Shown: positions 17,493 through 26,744, counted from the first letter of the stretch. The stretch is 64,000 nucleotides of DNA from Turneriella parva DSM 21527 (GCF_000266885.1 NC_018020.1:372001-436000); one strand, 5' to 3'. Notes: generated by a model not told the origin, from the sequence alone. Program-made: numbers and translations.

Positions 17493-18257
17493 GCGCTCAA
17501 GATCTTTCAGATATGTTTCGGCGCGCCCATAATCGGGGTTGCGCAAATAGCCGGATTTATTATTCTTCTGGATCACCGCCATGAGGTCGGTGAGCTCGCG
17601 CTTTGCTTCTGCAAGTTCGCCGCGCTCTTTGTAAAGACCCGCCAAAAAGAAATAGGCCTTCGCCTGGTCGGGTTCAACCGATTTGAACTCTTTCATCAGT
17701 TCTATCGCTTTCTCCTGAAATTGCTGTTGGCTCACGGTGATCACATCTGAAAGAACGCGGTACTGGTTATTGCGCGCAAACCCGGCATAATACATGACCG
17801 CAAGCTCGTATTTCACCTTGTTCATCGTCTTTTCAAGGTTCAGCGCCTTCAGAAAGGCCTGCTCGGCTTTGCGCGCCTCATCGGGGTTCCAGTTATGCGT
17901 GCGCGACAGATTCGCGTGGCAGAGCCCCTGCCAGTAGAAAACTTCGGCGACGGCTTCGCCGTACTCGGCTGCTTTTTCGAGATTTTTAATGCAGAGCTCA
18001 TAATTTTCCATGAGCGCGTACGATTCGCCGATCTTGCGGTAGACCTTGCCGGTTTTTATGCCGGCGTCGATTTTCTCATTGATTATTTTTTCGTAACCGG
18101 AAATTTCTTTCTCCCAGTCGTCGAGCTGGCTCTTGCTGGCAGGTCGGCTGCCATAACGCTTCTCGAGATGCTTCTCTTTTGCCTCTTGATAGCAGCTTTT
18201 GACTTCGCAGCCCATAAAGAGCGAGGCGAAAATGAGCACGGGCAGGCGAATCTTCAC
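17487..18257 (-). CDS. TPR-containing lipoprotein
   Basis: A 256-aa predicted lipoprotein: MKIRLPVLIFASLFMGCEVK with lipobox FMGC (Cys17). The mature chain is helical, with several tetratricopeptide-like units: KVYRKIGESYALMENYELCIKNLEKA, AEVFYWQGLCHANLSR, AEQAFLKALNLEKTMNKVKYEL and AYFFLAGLYKERGELAEAKREL. Likely a periplasmic or outer-membrane scaffold protein. The neighbour motAB operon is convergent, so there is no operon link. No enzymatic motif is visible; function unknown. Confidence 0.72.
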   Translation of the reverse strand: MKIRLPVLIFASLFMGCEVKSCYQEAKEKHLEKRYGSRPASKSQLDDWEKEISGYEKIINEKIDAGIKTGKVYRKIGESYALMENYELCIKNLEKAAEYGEAVAEVFYWQGLCHANLSRTHNWNPDEARKAEQAFLKALNLEKTMNKVKYELAVMYYAGFARNNQYRVLSDVITVSQQQFQEKAIELMKEFKSVEPDQAKAYFFLAGLYKERGELAEAKRELTDLMAVIQKNNKSGYLRNPDYGRAETYLKDLERR

Positions 18258-18318
18258 AGCGAGGCCTAATGTGACATAATACGGCTATGCTGTAAAGAAA
18301 ATTATCTCGAAAGTCAGG

Positions 18319-18351
18319 CACTTTTGCCGGCGCATCGCGCGGGCAAAAGTG
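18319..18351. repeat. 10-bp inverted repeat in divergent gap
   Basis: cacttttgcc (18319-18328) and ggcaaaagtg (18342-18351) flank a 13-base loop, midway between the divergent starts at 18257 and 18407. It may be an operator or an insulating hairpin; the sequence differs from the other divergent palindromes. Confidence 0.5.
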
Positions 18352-18406
18352 GCGATTCGTTATAAATCCCCATTGACGGCGCAATGGGCTGCCGTTTCAC
18401 GCGAGC

Positions 18407-18706
18407 ATGCAGCAGGTCTATTTTTCACGTTTGGGTATGCCAGACAATATCGAAGAAGTTGAAACGGTAGAGTTCGTCATTCGGTGGGAGGTCAGCTATA
18501 ACGAAGGCGACCACGACCGTATCGATGCGGCGAGTTACGACGAGATCAAAGAGCTGCTGGCTAAAAAGCTTGAGGTACTGCTCAAAGACAAAGGCGCCGA
18601 TATTGCGCGCATTTTGCAATCATCGGTGCACCATAAGACAAAATACGAGCCTTTTGTCTCAGAAATATCGGGCGAGTATAAAGCGGTGCTCTATAAGCTA
18701 CTTTGA
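18407..18706 (+). CDS. 99-aa conserved-looking protein of unknown function
   Basis: A small acidic protein without a signal peptide or membrane helix. An internal ATG at 18437 (MPDNIEEVE) may be the true start, since the first ten residues look unrelated to the folded part. The pattern VETVEFVIRWEVSY followed by the amphipathic helix YDEIKELLAKKLEVLLKDKG and a final beta segment suggests a small alpha/beta domain. I do not recognise the family. It has its own intergenic region upstream and a strong bidirectional hairpin downstream, so it is probably monocistronic. Confidence 0.55.
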   Translation: MQQVYFSRLGMPDNIEEVETVEFVIRWEVSYNEGDHDRIDAASYDEIKELLAKKLEVLLKDKGADIARILQSSVHHKTKYEPFVSEISGEYKAVLYKLL

Positions 18707-18730
18707 GGCGGGCACGCCCGCTTCAAAGTA
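18699..18730. terminator. 14-bp hairpin between convergent genes
   Basis: tactttgaggcgggc pairs with gcccgcttcaaagta, with one G-T pair and a tiny loop. It overlaps both stop codons, of the 99-aa protein and of the DUF445 protein. Strong bidirectional terminator candidate. Confidence 0.7.
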
Positions 18731-19946
18731 TAAACAGCATCTGGATCAAACCAACGGCAAAGCCGAGCGCCGAGCCGACGAGAATCAGAATCCATTCGTC
18801 TTCTTGAAATGCCGTGCGCAGCAGTTCTTCAAAGTCTTCTGGCGGCAGATTGCTGAGGCGCTCGTAGAGCGTGTTTTCGAGATCCATCGCATTACCGAGA
18901 TAGCCCTCAACTTTCATCGCATACTTGGGCACGGCTTCGTTGATTCGGCGCACGATCAGGGACTTGAGAAATTCGTATTTCTCTGAACCGACGGCAAAAC
19001 TCATGATCGGCTGCGCCAGCCCTTCGATCTTGGCCAGAGCGCGAATTACATTGGATTGAATGACGCTGAAGAATGCTTCAGCCGCGCGGCCATAGATGAA
19101 GTTTTCGAGCACCTGGTGCGGTGAGAGAATTTTGTTCGCGACAATGTCGGCATATTCTTTTGAAACTTCTTTCTGGCGCTTGAGAAACAGGCCCTGGTAT
19201 TTTACCAACCCAAGAATTTTTTGCTCGCGCAGCGGGCGAAAGATCATCTTGAGCGCCAGCCAGTTTGTGTAATAGCCGACGATCACGCCGACAATCGGCA
19301 CAGTCCAGGGCGCCTGGTAAAAATACCACTGCGCCATCTGAATAATGCCAAATGGGAAACCAAAGTAGATGCCACTGAGCGCAATAAACGTAAATTCTTT
19401 CTTGCCGCAGCGCATAAACATTTCGTTGAGCAGAACCACATTTTTGCCGGTGAGGTTTTTGATGACGAGGCTCTTCAGGTCAAAAACCGCAAGAATGTTG
19501 CGTTTGATTTCTTTAATTGACCCTTCGAGCAAGGGGCCGGTTTCTTTGTTGACTTGCTTCGCAATCTGCTCGCGCACCGCGCCCGGTGTGAGATCCCACA
19601 CTGTCTGGTTGGCCGAGCGGCCGACTTCGTCGACGAGTTCATGCGTCACCTTTTTCATCGGCTCTGCAAGTTCGAGCGCCATCTCATGCGGCTTCACCTT
19701 ATCGAAAATTTCTTCGACTTTAATGAGTTTGGTCGTCATGAGTTCGACTGACTTTGACGCCATCTTGTGCGCCTTGCGCGGTATAATACCCTGCCAGCCG
19801 AGAAAAGGCGGTATTCCCCAGAATGTCAGGGGATAGAATGTCATCTTGATCGCTATCCAGTTTGTCAGCCAGCCGACGAATGCGCTCGTGACGGGCATGC
19901 TCGCGTAGACGAGCAGTTCTTTATGGGCGTGAATCCATTCTTGCAT
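18723..19946 (-). CDS. DUF445-family membrane protein
   Basis: A 407-aa membrane protein. The N-terminal membrane segment VTSAFVGWLTNWIAIKMTFYP and the internal repeat VPIVGVIVGYYTNWLALKMIFRP (~195-245) both carry the (G)-W/Y-x-TNW-x-A-x-KM-x-F-x-P signature of DUF445. A final hydrophobic segment (ILVGSALGFAVGLIQMLF) closes the protein. The duplicated signature and long helical stretches between suggest an elongated periplasmic or cytoplasmic domain. Family function is unsettled. Transcribed alone, with trpD upstream on the same strand about 90 bp away. Confidence 0.82.
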   Translation of the reverse strand: MQEWIHAHKELLVYASMPVTSAFVGWLTNWIAIKMTFYPLTFWGIPPFLGWQGIIPRKAHKMASKSVELMTTKLIKVEEIFDKVKPHEMALELAEPMKKVTHELVDEVGRSANQTVWDLTPGAVREQIAKQVNKETGPLLEGSIKEIKRNILAVFDLKSLVIKNLTGKNVVLLNEMFMRCGKKEFTFIALSGIYFGFPFGIIQMAQWYFYQAPWTVPIVGVIVGYYTNWLALKMIFRPLREQKILGLVKYQGLFLKRQKEVSKEYADIVANKILSPHQVLENFIYGRAAEAFFSVIQSNVIRALAKIEGLAQPIMSFAVGSEKYEFLKSLIVRRINEAVPKYAMKVEGYLGNAMDLENTLYERLSNLPPEDFEELLRTAFQEDEWILILVGSALGFAVGLIQMLFIL

Positions 19947-20036
19947 CAGGACAGGCTATAGGTAAACGCGTCAAGGTCGAGCGTTTTCATTGATGGCGGC
20001 CATCGATCGCACCGCGGCGTTGCCGCTAACCGCCGT

Positions 20037-21062
20037 CTAAGGAAAGACCGAAAAATCGGCGAGCGCGCCGCTCGCGATATGGCTGAACTCGGTGACGATT
20101 TCATCGGGTGAAGGCAGAATCTCGGGATTGCCGTCTGCCTTGGCTGCGGCTGCGAAGAGTTTGCGCGCAAAGGCAGCGTTGAGCGCCGTCATATATACCC
20201 CCGCCGTATTCTGGCCGGTCAATACGGCGCGAAAGTCGGTGAGCGATTTTTCTTTTGTATCTGCCCGCAGCGCATCGAGCGACGACAGATATTTCTGCGG
20301 TGGCGGCTGAAAGATACCCGTTGTGATTTTGCCGGATTGCAAAAGTGCATAGTGGGTCGGTGCGAGGGGCGATATTTCATCGAGCCCGTCATCGGAGTGC
20401 ACGACGAGCGCCGCCTTGAGTCCCAGAAGTTTCAACGTCTCGGCGACCGGCACGAGCAGTTCCCTTGCATAAACACCCATCAGCTGCACCGGCGCGGCCG
20501 CCGGGTTCGATAACGGCCCCAATACATTAAACACGGTGCGCACGCCGAGCTCACGCCGCACAGGGCCCGCATGCTTCATGGCCGGGTGGTAGAGCGGTGC
20601 GAAGAAGAACGCGAAATTCGTGCGCCTGAGTCTCGCTGCAATGCGCTGCGGGTCTTCTTCAAGTGGGTAGCCGATTGCTTCGAGCACGTCGGCCGAACCT
20701 GATGACGACGAGACGGCGCGGTTACCGTGCTTGGCAACGGGAACGCCCGTCGATGCCAGTGTCAACGCGACAAGGGTCGAAATATTGATCAGGTGTGAGC
20801 GGTCGCCGCCCGTGCCGCAGGTATCGATAAAAAGTTCAGGTAGCTCATCTTTCTTGATCGGTGTCGCCATTTGGCGCATAGTTTTTGCACAGGCGGCAAT
20901 TTCTTCGGGGGTCTCGCCTTTTGTGCGCAGTGCCACGAGCCACGCTGCGATCTGCGCCATTGTCAAACGGCCATGCATAGTCTCTGAGATGAGCCAGGTT
21001 ATCTGATCGGCAGGCAGGTTTTGCCCTGCTAAAAGCTCTTCGAGTAGGTTTTTGAATTCCAT
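20037..21062 (-). CDS. trpD: anthranilate phosphoribosyltransferase
   Basis: Joins anthranilate to PRPP, the second step of tryptophan synthesis. 341 aa from the ATG at 21062; an upstream start at 21104 would only read through a hairpin. Motifs: FIDTCGTGGDRSHLINIST (PRPP/anthranilate loop; the family's usual TFNIST is altered to LINIST), AKHGNRAVSSSSGSADVLEA, FNVLGPLSNPA and VVHSDDGLDEIS (Mg-binding Asp-Asp/Glu). It is alone here rather than with other trp genes. Start ATG follows a terminator-like hairpin of the upstream gene. Confidence 0.92.
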   Translation of the reverse strand: MEFKNLLEELLAGQNLPADQITWLISETMHGRLTMAQIAAWLVALRTKGETPEEIAACAKTMRQMATPIKKDELPELFIDTCGTGGDRSHLINISTLVALTLASTGVPVAKHGNRAVSSSSGSADVLEAIGYPLEEDPQRIAARLRRTNFAFFFAPLYHPAMKHAGPVRRELGVRTVFNVLGPLSNPAAAPVQLMGVYARELLVPVAETLKLLGLKAALVVHSDDGLDEISPLAPTHYALLQSGKITTGIFQPPPQKYLSSLDALRADTKEKSLTDFRAVLTGQNTAGVYMTALNAAFARKLFAAAAKADGNPEILPSPDEIVTEFSHIASGALADFSVFP

Positions 21063-21076
21063 GACTGGGTTAATTA

Positions 21077-21101
21077 GTTTTCGCCGCGGTGCGGCGAAAA
21101 C
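21077..21101 (-). terminator. 11-bp hairpin after the GT9 gene
   Basis: gttttcgccgc and gcggcgaaaac flank a 3-base loop between the GT9 gene stop (21115) and the trpD start (21062). It probably ends the GT9 transcript, or forms part of the trpD leader. Confidence 0.6.
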
Positions 21102-21114
21102 CAATATAATTCTC

Positions 21115-22101
21115 TCAAATCAGTCTGCGAATCATGCCTGCAAGTTCGGCGGGTTCGACCGTGTCGACGGCCCGCGATTCAATCGGCACGTCTGAAAAGA
21201 GAAAATACGCTTTCTGCGCTTCGCCATAAACCTGCCAGCTGTGCTTGCGGTGGCGGGGCATCAGTGTCAGGCTCTTCTTGCCGATCGCTGCGGCAACATG
21301 GCGAGGGGCGGCGTCATTACAAATGACGAGGTGCGCCAAAGTGAACAGAGCCGCGGTTGCGCTGAAATCAATTTCGTCGGCAAAGAAGACTTTCATTGAT
21401 TTCAGGTCGCTGTTGTTCACAGCGGTCTCGAGCTCTGCAATGAAAGCTTCGTCGCCCGGCCCCGCTGCGAAAAGCACGGGGTGGATAATGCGCTTCTTCT
21501 TGAACAGACGCAGCGTCTCGATAATCTGAAAAACCGGATACCGCTTCTCTTCAATGCTTGCCCCTATATGCCATATGATAAACCGGCGCGACAGGCGCAG
21601 CTTAAAGAGCTGGTTACGCAGGCGCGAGACCTCTTGCTTTTCGACGCCGATCACCGGGTATTGCATCTTGAGCTGTGGTGAGACGAGCGCCCCGAGTTTG
21701 TGATAGTATTCGAACGAGTTCACTTCGGTTGCGTGCTCGATTGCGGTGCGCGTGAGTAAAAACTTCAGCGGTTGATTGCGCACGCCGACGCGAATCTTGA
21801 TTCGTGCCAGAAAGCCCCAAAGGCATGCCTGCGAGTCACGGCCAAATGTGAGCACGGCGTCGAACCGCTTGTGGCGAATGGCTTTCAGAACACCTAGAAA
21901 TCCGGCTGCTTGTTCGCCCTTCAAAGTCAGCGGCAATACCTCAGCAACGTCGGGGTGTTTTTGCACAGCAGAAGCGTTACGCGCGTCGCAGGCAACGGTA
22001 ATCTGCATGCGGGGGTGTGCTTCTTTGAGCGCCTGAATGACGCCGGTCTGCAATATGATATCGCCCAAGGATTTTTTTGAAATAATGAGTAGTCTTTGCA
22101 T
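21115..22101 (-). CDS. glycosyltransferase family 9 (heptosyltransferase-like)
   Basis: A 328-aa cytoplasmic GT-B enzyme of the ADP-heptose:LPS heptosyltransferase family. N-terminal LLIISKKSLGDIILQTGVIQAL is the acceptor-side signature. The C-terminal donor domain has VLFAAGPGDEAFIAEL and VICNDAAPRHVAAAIGKKS, the counterpart of the family's (S/T)NDSGxxHxAAAxG with Ser-Gly replaced by Ala-Ala. It probably adds a heptose or related sugar to the LPS core. Flanked by hairpins on both sides, so likely transcribed alone. Donor and acceptor not determinable. Confidence 0.82.
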   Translation of the reverse strand: MQRLLIISKKSLGDIILQTGVIQALKEAHPRMQITVACDARNASAVQKHPDVAEVLPLTLKGEQAAGFLGVLKAIRHKRFDAVLTFGRDSQACLWGFLARIKIRVGVRNQPLKFLLTRTAIEHATEVNSFEYYHKLGALVSPQLKMQYPVIGVEKQEVSRLRNQLFKLRLSRRFIIWHIGASIEEKRYPVFQIIETLRLFKKKRIIHPVLFAAGPGDEAFIAELETAVNNSDLKSMKVFFADEIDFSATAALFTLAHLVICNDAAPRHVAAAIGKKSLTLMPRHRKHSWQVYGEAQKAYFLFSDVPIESRAVDTVEPAELAGMIRRLI

Positions 22102-22112
22102 GGTTTCCCTGG

Positions 22113-22154
22113 CTGTTTTAGGGTAGCTTGCGCTGCATTGAGAGCCTAAAACAG
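22113..22154 (-). terminator. 10-bp hairpin after the nucleoside transporter gene
   Basis: ctgttttagg (22113-22122) and cctaaaacag (22145-22154) pair across a 22-base loop; the right arm covers the transporter stop codon. Likely terminates that transcript before the GT9 gene (start 22101). Confidence 0.55.
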
Positions 22155-23672
22155 CACTCCAGCGATGGACGCAGCCAGAATGTTAGACATGACGCCTATC
22201 AGAACAGCCTTTAGCCCCAGAGCCGCGAGTTCGGCCCGGCGCGATGGCACGAGCGCACCAACACCGCCGGCCATAATTGCGATCGAAGTCAGGCTGCCGA
22301 AACCACAAAGCAGGTAGGTTGAAATCATGAATGATTTGGGTGAAAGCAGCGCTTTAATCTTGCCGAGTTCTATGTAAGCGACAAATTCATTGAGCACGAT
22401 GCGGGTGCCGAGCAGGTTACCCACCTGCACCGCTTCGCCCCAGGGTACACCGGTGATGAATGCCACAGGCGCAAAGGCATATCCCAAAAGCTGTTGAATG
22501 GTGAGGGGAACCGCAGTGACGACCTGTTGCAATGAGCCCGTCGTGTGCGCAATCGCCAGGTCGCGCAGCGACGACCAGATACCGTTCATCAGCGCAATGA
22601 GCGCGATAAACGCGATCAGCATGGCAGCGACATTGGCCGCAAGCAGCAAACCTTCTGACGCGCCGCGTGCCGCAGCGTCGATGACATTGACCGGGCCGTT
22701 GGTGTCGCTTGCCTCGCTGTGCGTCTTTGCACCGTTCTTCGCGGTCTCAGGCGTGCCCGTTTCGGGAATCACCATCTTTGAGAGCATGATCGCCCCGGGT
22801 GCAGTCATGATGACCGAGGCCATCAGGTGGCGCATATCGACACCCGCAACCGAAACATAAACGACCAGAATGCCGGCGCTGCAGTGGCACATGCCAGAAA
22901 CCATCAACGTAAAAAGCTCTGAGCGCGTGAGATTTGCAAGGTAAGGTTTAATCGTCAATGGCGCTTCGGTCTGGCCCATAAAAATATTCGCCGCAACATC
23001 GAGAGTTTCTGCCCCAGAAGCGCGCATAAACCGGCTCATAAACCCGGCGATGGCGCGTATAATCGGCTGCATGACACCGAGGTAATAAAGAACCGAGAAG
23101 ATCGATGCGACGAAGATAATCGTCGGTAAAACCTGAAACGCAAATACGAAGGCCACCGACGCCGTCTTATCGCCGAGTGCCGTGCTGAAAGCAGAGCGCA
23201 TTCCTTCTTCTGAGCCGAACACCCCAAACACAAATGCCGCGCCGGTAGATGAATATTTCAACACCTGTTCGGCGCCATTTTTTAGCGCGTCAAAAAGAGC
23301 GCCGACGACGTTAAACTTCAGCGCATATATCACGATTTCGGCGAGTACAATTCGCCGCACCCAGAGCATCGGCGTGCGAGCGGCCAGCGGCGCAATATAA
23401 CGCGCGACAACGAAGAGAACTGCCAACTGTAAGAGAATAGCGATGAGATAAACACTCTGTGCACCGGGAAGAAATAGGTCGAAAAGTCGCGCGATAGTCT
23501 CACCCCTGATGATGAGCACCGCAAAGGCAATCTGCAGCACCAGCCCCCAGATTACGGTTCGCCAGTCGATTCGGTTGCGCGTAGCTGAAAGCGCGTAACA
23601 GGTTGCGATAACCGCCGCGATGCCTGCAAGACCGGTGAGGTTTGCCAGCTGCACGCTACTGGCCGCCAACAT
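22146..23672 (-). CDS. concentrative nucleoside transporter (CNT/NupC family)
   Basis: Inner-membrane nucleoside:cation symporter. 508 aa, longer than the ~400 of E. coli NupC because of an extra N-terminal helix region and a hydrophilic insert (~300-330, rich in Thr, Glu and Ala). Core signature: FQVLPTIIFVASIFSVLYYL, FMGQTEAPLTIKPYL (~229-243, with the substrate-contacting Gln-Thr-Glu), SGMCHCSAGILVVYV, and ESG-like GNLLGTRIVLNEFVAYIEL, ending in LLCGFGSLTSIAIMAGGVGAL. The gene overlaps the upstream small membrane protein gene by 17 bp, so they are co-transcribed. Confidence 0.9.
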   Translation of the reverse strand: MLAASSVQLANLTGLAGIAAVIATCYALSATRNRIDWRTVIWGLVLQIAFAVLIIRGETIARLFDLFLPGAQSVYLIAILLQLAVLFVVARYIAPLAARTPMLWVRRIVLAEIVIYALKFNVVGALFDALKNGAEQVLKYSSTGAAFVFGVFGSEEGMRSAFSTALGDKTASVAFVFAFQVLPTIIFVASIFSVLYYLGVMQPIIRAIAGFMSRFMRASGAETLDVAANIFMGQTEAPLTIKPYLANLTRSELFTLMVSGMCHCSAGILVVYVSVAGVDMRHLMASVIMTAPGAIMLSKMVIPETGTPETAKNGAKTHSEASDTNGPVNVIDAAARGASEGLLLAANVAAMLIAFIALIALMNGIWSSLRDLAIAHTTGSLQQVVTAVPLTIQQLLGYAFAPVAFITGVPWGEAVQVGNLLGTRIVLNEFVAYIELGKIKALLSPKSFMISTYLLCGFGSLTSIAIMAGGVGALVPSRRAELAALGLKAVLIGVMSNILAASIAGVLF

Positions 23673-24078
23673 TGTGCCGTTGCATTTCTTCGACGGTCGG
23701 CCGCATAAAGGCCATCAGCGCGATAAGAATGCCGAGCGGTATCAGCATATTTTTTTCATGGCTGAGAAAAAAGACCACGCCGATGAACATTGCTGACCCT
23801 TCGAGCAGCGCCCATTGCACGATTTTCATGGTGATATATTTTTGCAGCGGCACATTCTTCTCGCCACGCATAACAAACCGCGGTATGAGCTGTGACATGC
23901 CCACGCCAATGACTGCCATCGCGGCCGCCACCGTCTGAAAAACCAGCAAATCTTGCTTTTCGATCGCAGCGTCTTTGACATCGGGCAGAATAATGAAGAA
24001 AGTAACAGCGGCGAACATCGCCGGGGCCAGCATCATCGCGAGATGAATGACATAAAGATTTACGGGAATCTTGGGCAT
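23656..24078 (-). CDS. small four-helix membrane protein, unknown
   Basis: A 140-aa protein with four hydrophobic segments (~6-30, ~45-65, ~82-103, ~107-122). Start set at the ATG 24078 (MPKIPVNLYVIH); the longer frame adds a basic stretch with no support. No recognised domain; the layout resembles small accessory or DUF-type inner-membrane proteins of spirochaetes. Its 3' end overlaps the nucleoside transporter start by 17 bp, which makes a functional or at least translational link plausible. Divergent from icd. Confidence 0.6.
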   Translation of the reverse strand: MPKIPVNLYVIHLAMMLAPAMFAAVTFFIILPDVKDAAIEKQDLLVFQTVAAAMAVIGVGMSQLIPRFVMRGEKNVPLQKYITMKIVQWALLEGSAMFIGVVFFLSHEKNMLIPLGILIALMAFMRPTVEEMQRHNVGGQ

Positions 24079-24196
24079 AGCGACGAGTCGCCGCGCGTAA
24101 CGCGGTGGCAAGAATTTTGTGCAGAGCGCACACTTAAACCTGAATTGTGGCCCCGTTTAGATTTACAGCCACACGCTGTGTTCAGTTCTACACCCG

Positions 24197-25447
24197 ATGG
24201 CGTACGATAAGATTCAGCTGCCTGACCAGGGTGAGAAAATCACCATGGAAAAAGGCAGACTCAAAGTACCCGACCAGCCCATAATTCCCTATATTGAGGG
24301 CGATGGCACCGGCCCCGATATCTGGAGAGCCAGTGTGCGCGTGCTCGACGCGGCAGTGGCGAAGGCATATCAGGGCGCCAAAGCCATTCACTGGCTAGAG
24401 GTTTATGCCGGTGAGAAATCCAACTTGGTATATGGCCCCAATACCTGGCTTCCCGACGAGACACTGAGGGCAATCGAAGAGTTCAAAATTGCGATCAAAG
24501 GGCCCATGACTACCCCGGTCGGCGGAGGTATTCGCTCGATCAACGTGGCGCTGCGGCAAATGCTCGATCTCTATGTGTGCCTGCGACCCGTGCAATATTT
24601 CAGCGGCGTGCCATCGCCGGTGAAGCGACCCGAAGATGTCGACATGACTATCTTTCGTGAGAATACTGAAGACATCTACGCGGGCATCGAGTTTGAACCA
24701 GCGAGCGACGGAGCCAAGAAGATTATCAAAATGCTTGAAGAATCAGAGCTGCTGGGCAAGGTGCGGTTTCCGGCGACTGCGTCTTTTGGCATTAAGCCCG
24801 TATCGCGCGAAGGTACGGAGCGCCTCGTCAAGGCAGCGATTGAATACGCGATTCAGAACAAACGCCGGTCGGTGACGCTGGTGCATAAAGGCAACATCAT
24901 GAAGTTCACCGAAGGTTACTTCTGTAAATGGGGCTATGAAACCGCCAAGAAATACTTCGCGAACGAAACCGTCTCGTGGGATGAATGCGGCGGCAACCCG
25001 CCGGCCGGAAAAATTCTGATAAAAGATGCAATCGCCGATTCATTCTTGCAGCAGATTCTGTTGCGCCCGAAAGACTATGACGTTGTCGCGACGCTCAACC
25101 TGAACGGCGACTACCTCTCTGACGCACTCGCGGCGCAGGTGGGCGGCATCGGCATTGCACCCGGCGCCAACATCAATTACCAGAACGGCTGCGCTATTTT
25201 TGAAGCCACGCATGGCACCGCGCCCAAGTACGCAGGTCTCGACAAAGTGAACCCCTCATCGGTCATTCTTTCGGGAGAAATGATGCTGCGCTATCTCGGG
25301 TGGAAAGAAGCAGCAGACATGATTATCGCGGCACTTTCAAAAACTATTGCGCAGAAAACCGTCACGTATGACTTCGCGCGCCTGATGGAAGGCGCGAAAG
25401 AAATCAAGTGTTCTGAGTTTGCTGATGCCGTAATTGAAAACCTTTGA
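24197..25447 (+). CDS. icd: isocitrate dehydrogenase [NADP+]
   Basis: Oxidative decarboxylation of isocitrate to 2-oxoglutarate in the TCA cycle. 416 aa, the E. coli length, collinear with E. coli Icd from the first residues. [30 protein letters not shown] (contains the serine that is phosphorylated in E. coli), [12 protein letters not shown] and [16 protein letters not shown] are all present. The NADP-binding pair Lys-Tyr in [15 protein letters not shown] and the Tyr in [10 protein letters not shown] support NADP specificity. Monocistronic, ending in a strong hairpin. With the aconitase at 52357 it gives two TCA enzymes in the window. Confidence 0.95.
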   Translation: MAYDKIQLPDQGEKITMEKGRLKVPDQPIIPYIEGDGTGPDIWRASVRVLDAAVAKAYQGAKAIHWLEVYAGEKSNLVYGPNTWLPDETLRAIEEFKIAIKGPMTTPVGGGIRSINVALRQMLDLYVCLRPVQYFSGVPSPVKRPEDVDMTIFRENTEDIYAGIEFEPASDGAKKIIKMLEESELLGKVRFPATASFGIKPVSREGTERLVKAAIEYAIQNKRRSVTLVHKGNIMKFTEGYFCKWGYETAKKYFANETVSWDECGGNPPAGKILIKDAIADSFLQQILLRPKDYDVVATLNLNGDYLSDALAAQVGGIGIAPGANINYQNGCAIFEATHGTAPKYAGLDKVNPSSVILSGEMMLRYLGWKEAADMIIAALSKTIAQKTVTYDFARLMEGAKEIKCSEFADAVIENL

Positions 25448-25454
25448 TCGCCCC

Positions 25455-25517
25455 CTTCGAGCGCCTCAGGGTGCGATTGGCGTGACACGCGGTCGCTGAG
25501 GCGCTCGAAGCGACCGC
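25455..25517. terminator. strong hairpin with an overlapping alternative stem
   Basis: cttcgagcgcctcag (25455-25469) is an exact complement of 25496-25510, a 15-bp stem. A second 9-bp stem, gcggtcgct (25489-25497) with agcgaccgc (25509-25517), uses part of the same right arm, so the two exclude each other. Lies between the convergent icd and crotonase stops. Confidence 0.7.
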
Positions 25518-26329
25518 TAGATTGCCCAAAATCTTTCACCCTTGTTAAACCGCTCAACGCCCTTCTTCATGCTCTCACTCGTCGCTACCGGATGCAAATT
25601 GCGCGCCTCAAGCCTGAGCGCTTCGCTGAGCGGCAGGTGAGATCCGTTGAGTGCCGATGAAAGATCGGCGATGAGCGCATCGCGCGGCGACTGGCATATT
25701 TGTGCCGCTACTTTAAGCGCGCGGTCGAGTCCTTTGCCTTTTTTCGCGAGCTCCCACACGAGGCCGATCTCGTAAGCACGCTGCGCGCGAATACGCTGAC
25801 CGGTGATAATCAGCGGCAGCGCAGCGCCCCAATTCAGCAGCCGGGGCAAATAGACGGTACCCCCGTCGACGAGGGGAACTCCCCACCGCCGGCAGGCCAC
25901 CGAAAACAGCGCCTGCGGCTCGGCGATGCGAATGTGCCCGTGGCAGAAGAGCTCGAGCCCCCCTGCATATGTATACCCGTGGCTCACCGTGATGACCGGC
26001 TTCTGCTGCACAATGCGGCTGCCACCCAATGGGCCAGCATCGTTCATCGCATATCGTTCGATTGCCTGCGGGGTCATGCCCTCGCCCAATTGCGCGAGTT
26101 CGCCGAGTGCCGTCAGATCGGCCCCTGCGCAGAACGATTTATCGCCCGCACCGTGTAAGACGGCGACGACCAGCGCATCGTCGTCCCGAAATTTTTGCCA
26201 TGCTTCGCTGAGGTATTTTGCCATTTCGCCGTTAACAGCGTTATGCACCTCGGGGCGGTTCATCGTAATCTGGTATATCTTGCCGCCTTCGGTGGAGTGT
26301 ATCTGTGTGAGAACCGGCTTCGTTGTCAT
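25517..26329 (-). CDS. enoyl-CoA hydratase/isomerase family protein (crotonase fold)
   Basis: A 270-aa crotonase-superfamily enzyme, probably acting on acyl-CoA in beta-oxidation or branched-chain degradation. ITMNRPEVHNAVN near the N-terminus and KSFCAGADLTALG (~63-75) form the first oxyanion-hole region; HGYTYAGGLELFCHGHIRI (~120-138) is the second, with Gly-Gly and the Glu in the usual place. RRWGVPLVDGGTVYLPRL and TGQRIRAQRAYEIGLVWE follow the family order. The ATG at 26329 was chosen; the upstream in-frame start adds 11 unrelated residues. It lies downstream of a small membrane protein gene on the same strand. Confidence 0.82.
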   Translation of the reverse strand: MTTKPVLTQIHSTEGGKIYQITMNRPEVHNAVNGEMAKYLSEAWQKFRDDDALVVAVLHGAGDKSFCAGADLTALGELAQLGEGMTPQAIERYAMNDAGPLGGSRIVQQKPVITVSHGYTYAGGLELFCHGHIRIAEPQALFSVACRRWGVPLVDGGTVYLPRLLNWGAALPLIITGQRIRAQRAYEIGLVWELAKKGKGLDRALKVAAQICQSPRDALIADLSSALNGSHLPLSEALRLEARNLHPVATSESMKKGVERFNKGERFWAI

Positions 26330-26381
26330 AAACCATTTGCCCGCGCCGCCACGTACAGGCAAGCGGCGCGCGAATTCGACT

Positions 26382-26744
26382 CTATAGGTTTTTTATGGCT
26401 TTGTGGGTCAGGTACAGGTCGAGCAGCAGATTGAACAGATATGCGGCCGCAAACGCGAACGGAAATATGGCAGGGTATTCCCGGGGAAACTTATTTCGAG
26501 GCATCAGAAATTCGACAGCGACGCCACCTGCAGCAATCGCCAGAACGAGCCAACCTGCGGCATCGGGCAAAATCGACACCTTTGCGTCGGTGGCCGGGCG
26601 GTGAATACGTATGATGCTCAGGGGAAACAAAATGCGAAACAGCCCCCGCATCGGCAATTTGCGCACACGCCGTGCCACCAGCGGGTCGCCGTCGCGGACA
26701 ATATAGAATGCGCCCGAACGCGTTAGTTTCTGTGCAAATGCCAT
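26382..26744 (-). CDS. 120-aa membrane protein of unknown function
   Basis: A basic cytoplasmic N-terminal half (GDPLVARRVRKLPMRG) is followed by two hydrophobic segments, LPDAAGWLVLAIAAGGVAVEFL (~59-80) and AIFPFAFAAAYLFNLLLDLYL (~91-111). No motif I recognise. It is 52 bp upstream of the crotonase gene on the same strand, so they may share a transcript, and it diverges from the acyl-CoA dehydrogenase gene by about 118 bp. Probably a small inner-membrane protein. Confidence 0.55.
   Translation of the reverse strand: MAFAQKLTRSGAFYIVRDGDPLVARRVRKLPMRGLFRILFPLSIIRIHRPATDAKVSILPDAAGWLVLAIAAGGVAVEFLMPRNKFPREYPAIFPFAFAAAYLFNLLLDLYLTHKAIKNL

Noticed and set aside
19988-20010. gatggc/gccatc repeat between trpD and the DUF445 gene
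   Set aside because: Short and without loop room; no supporting T-run.
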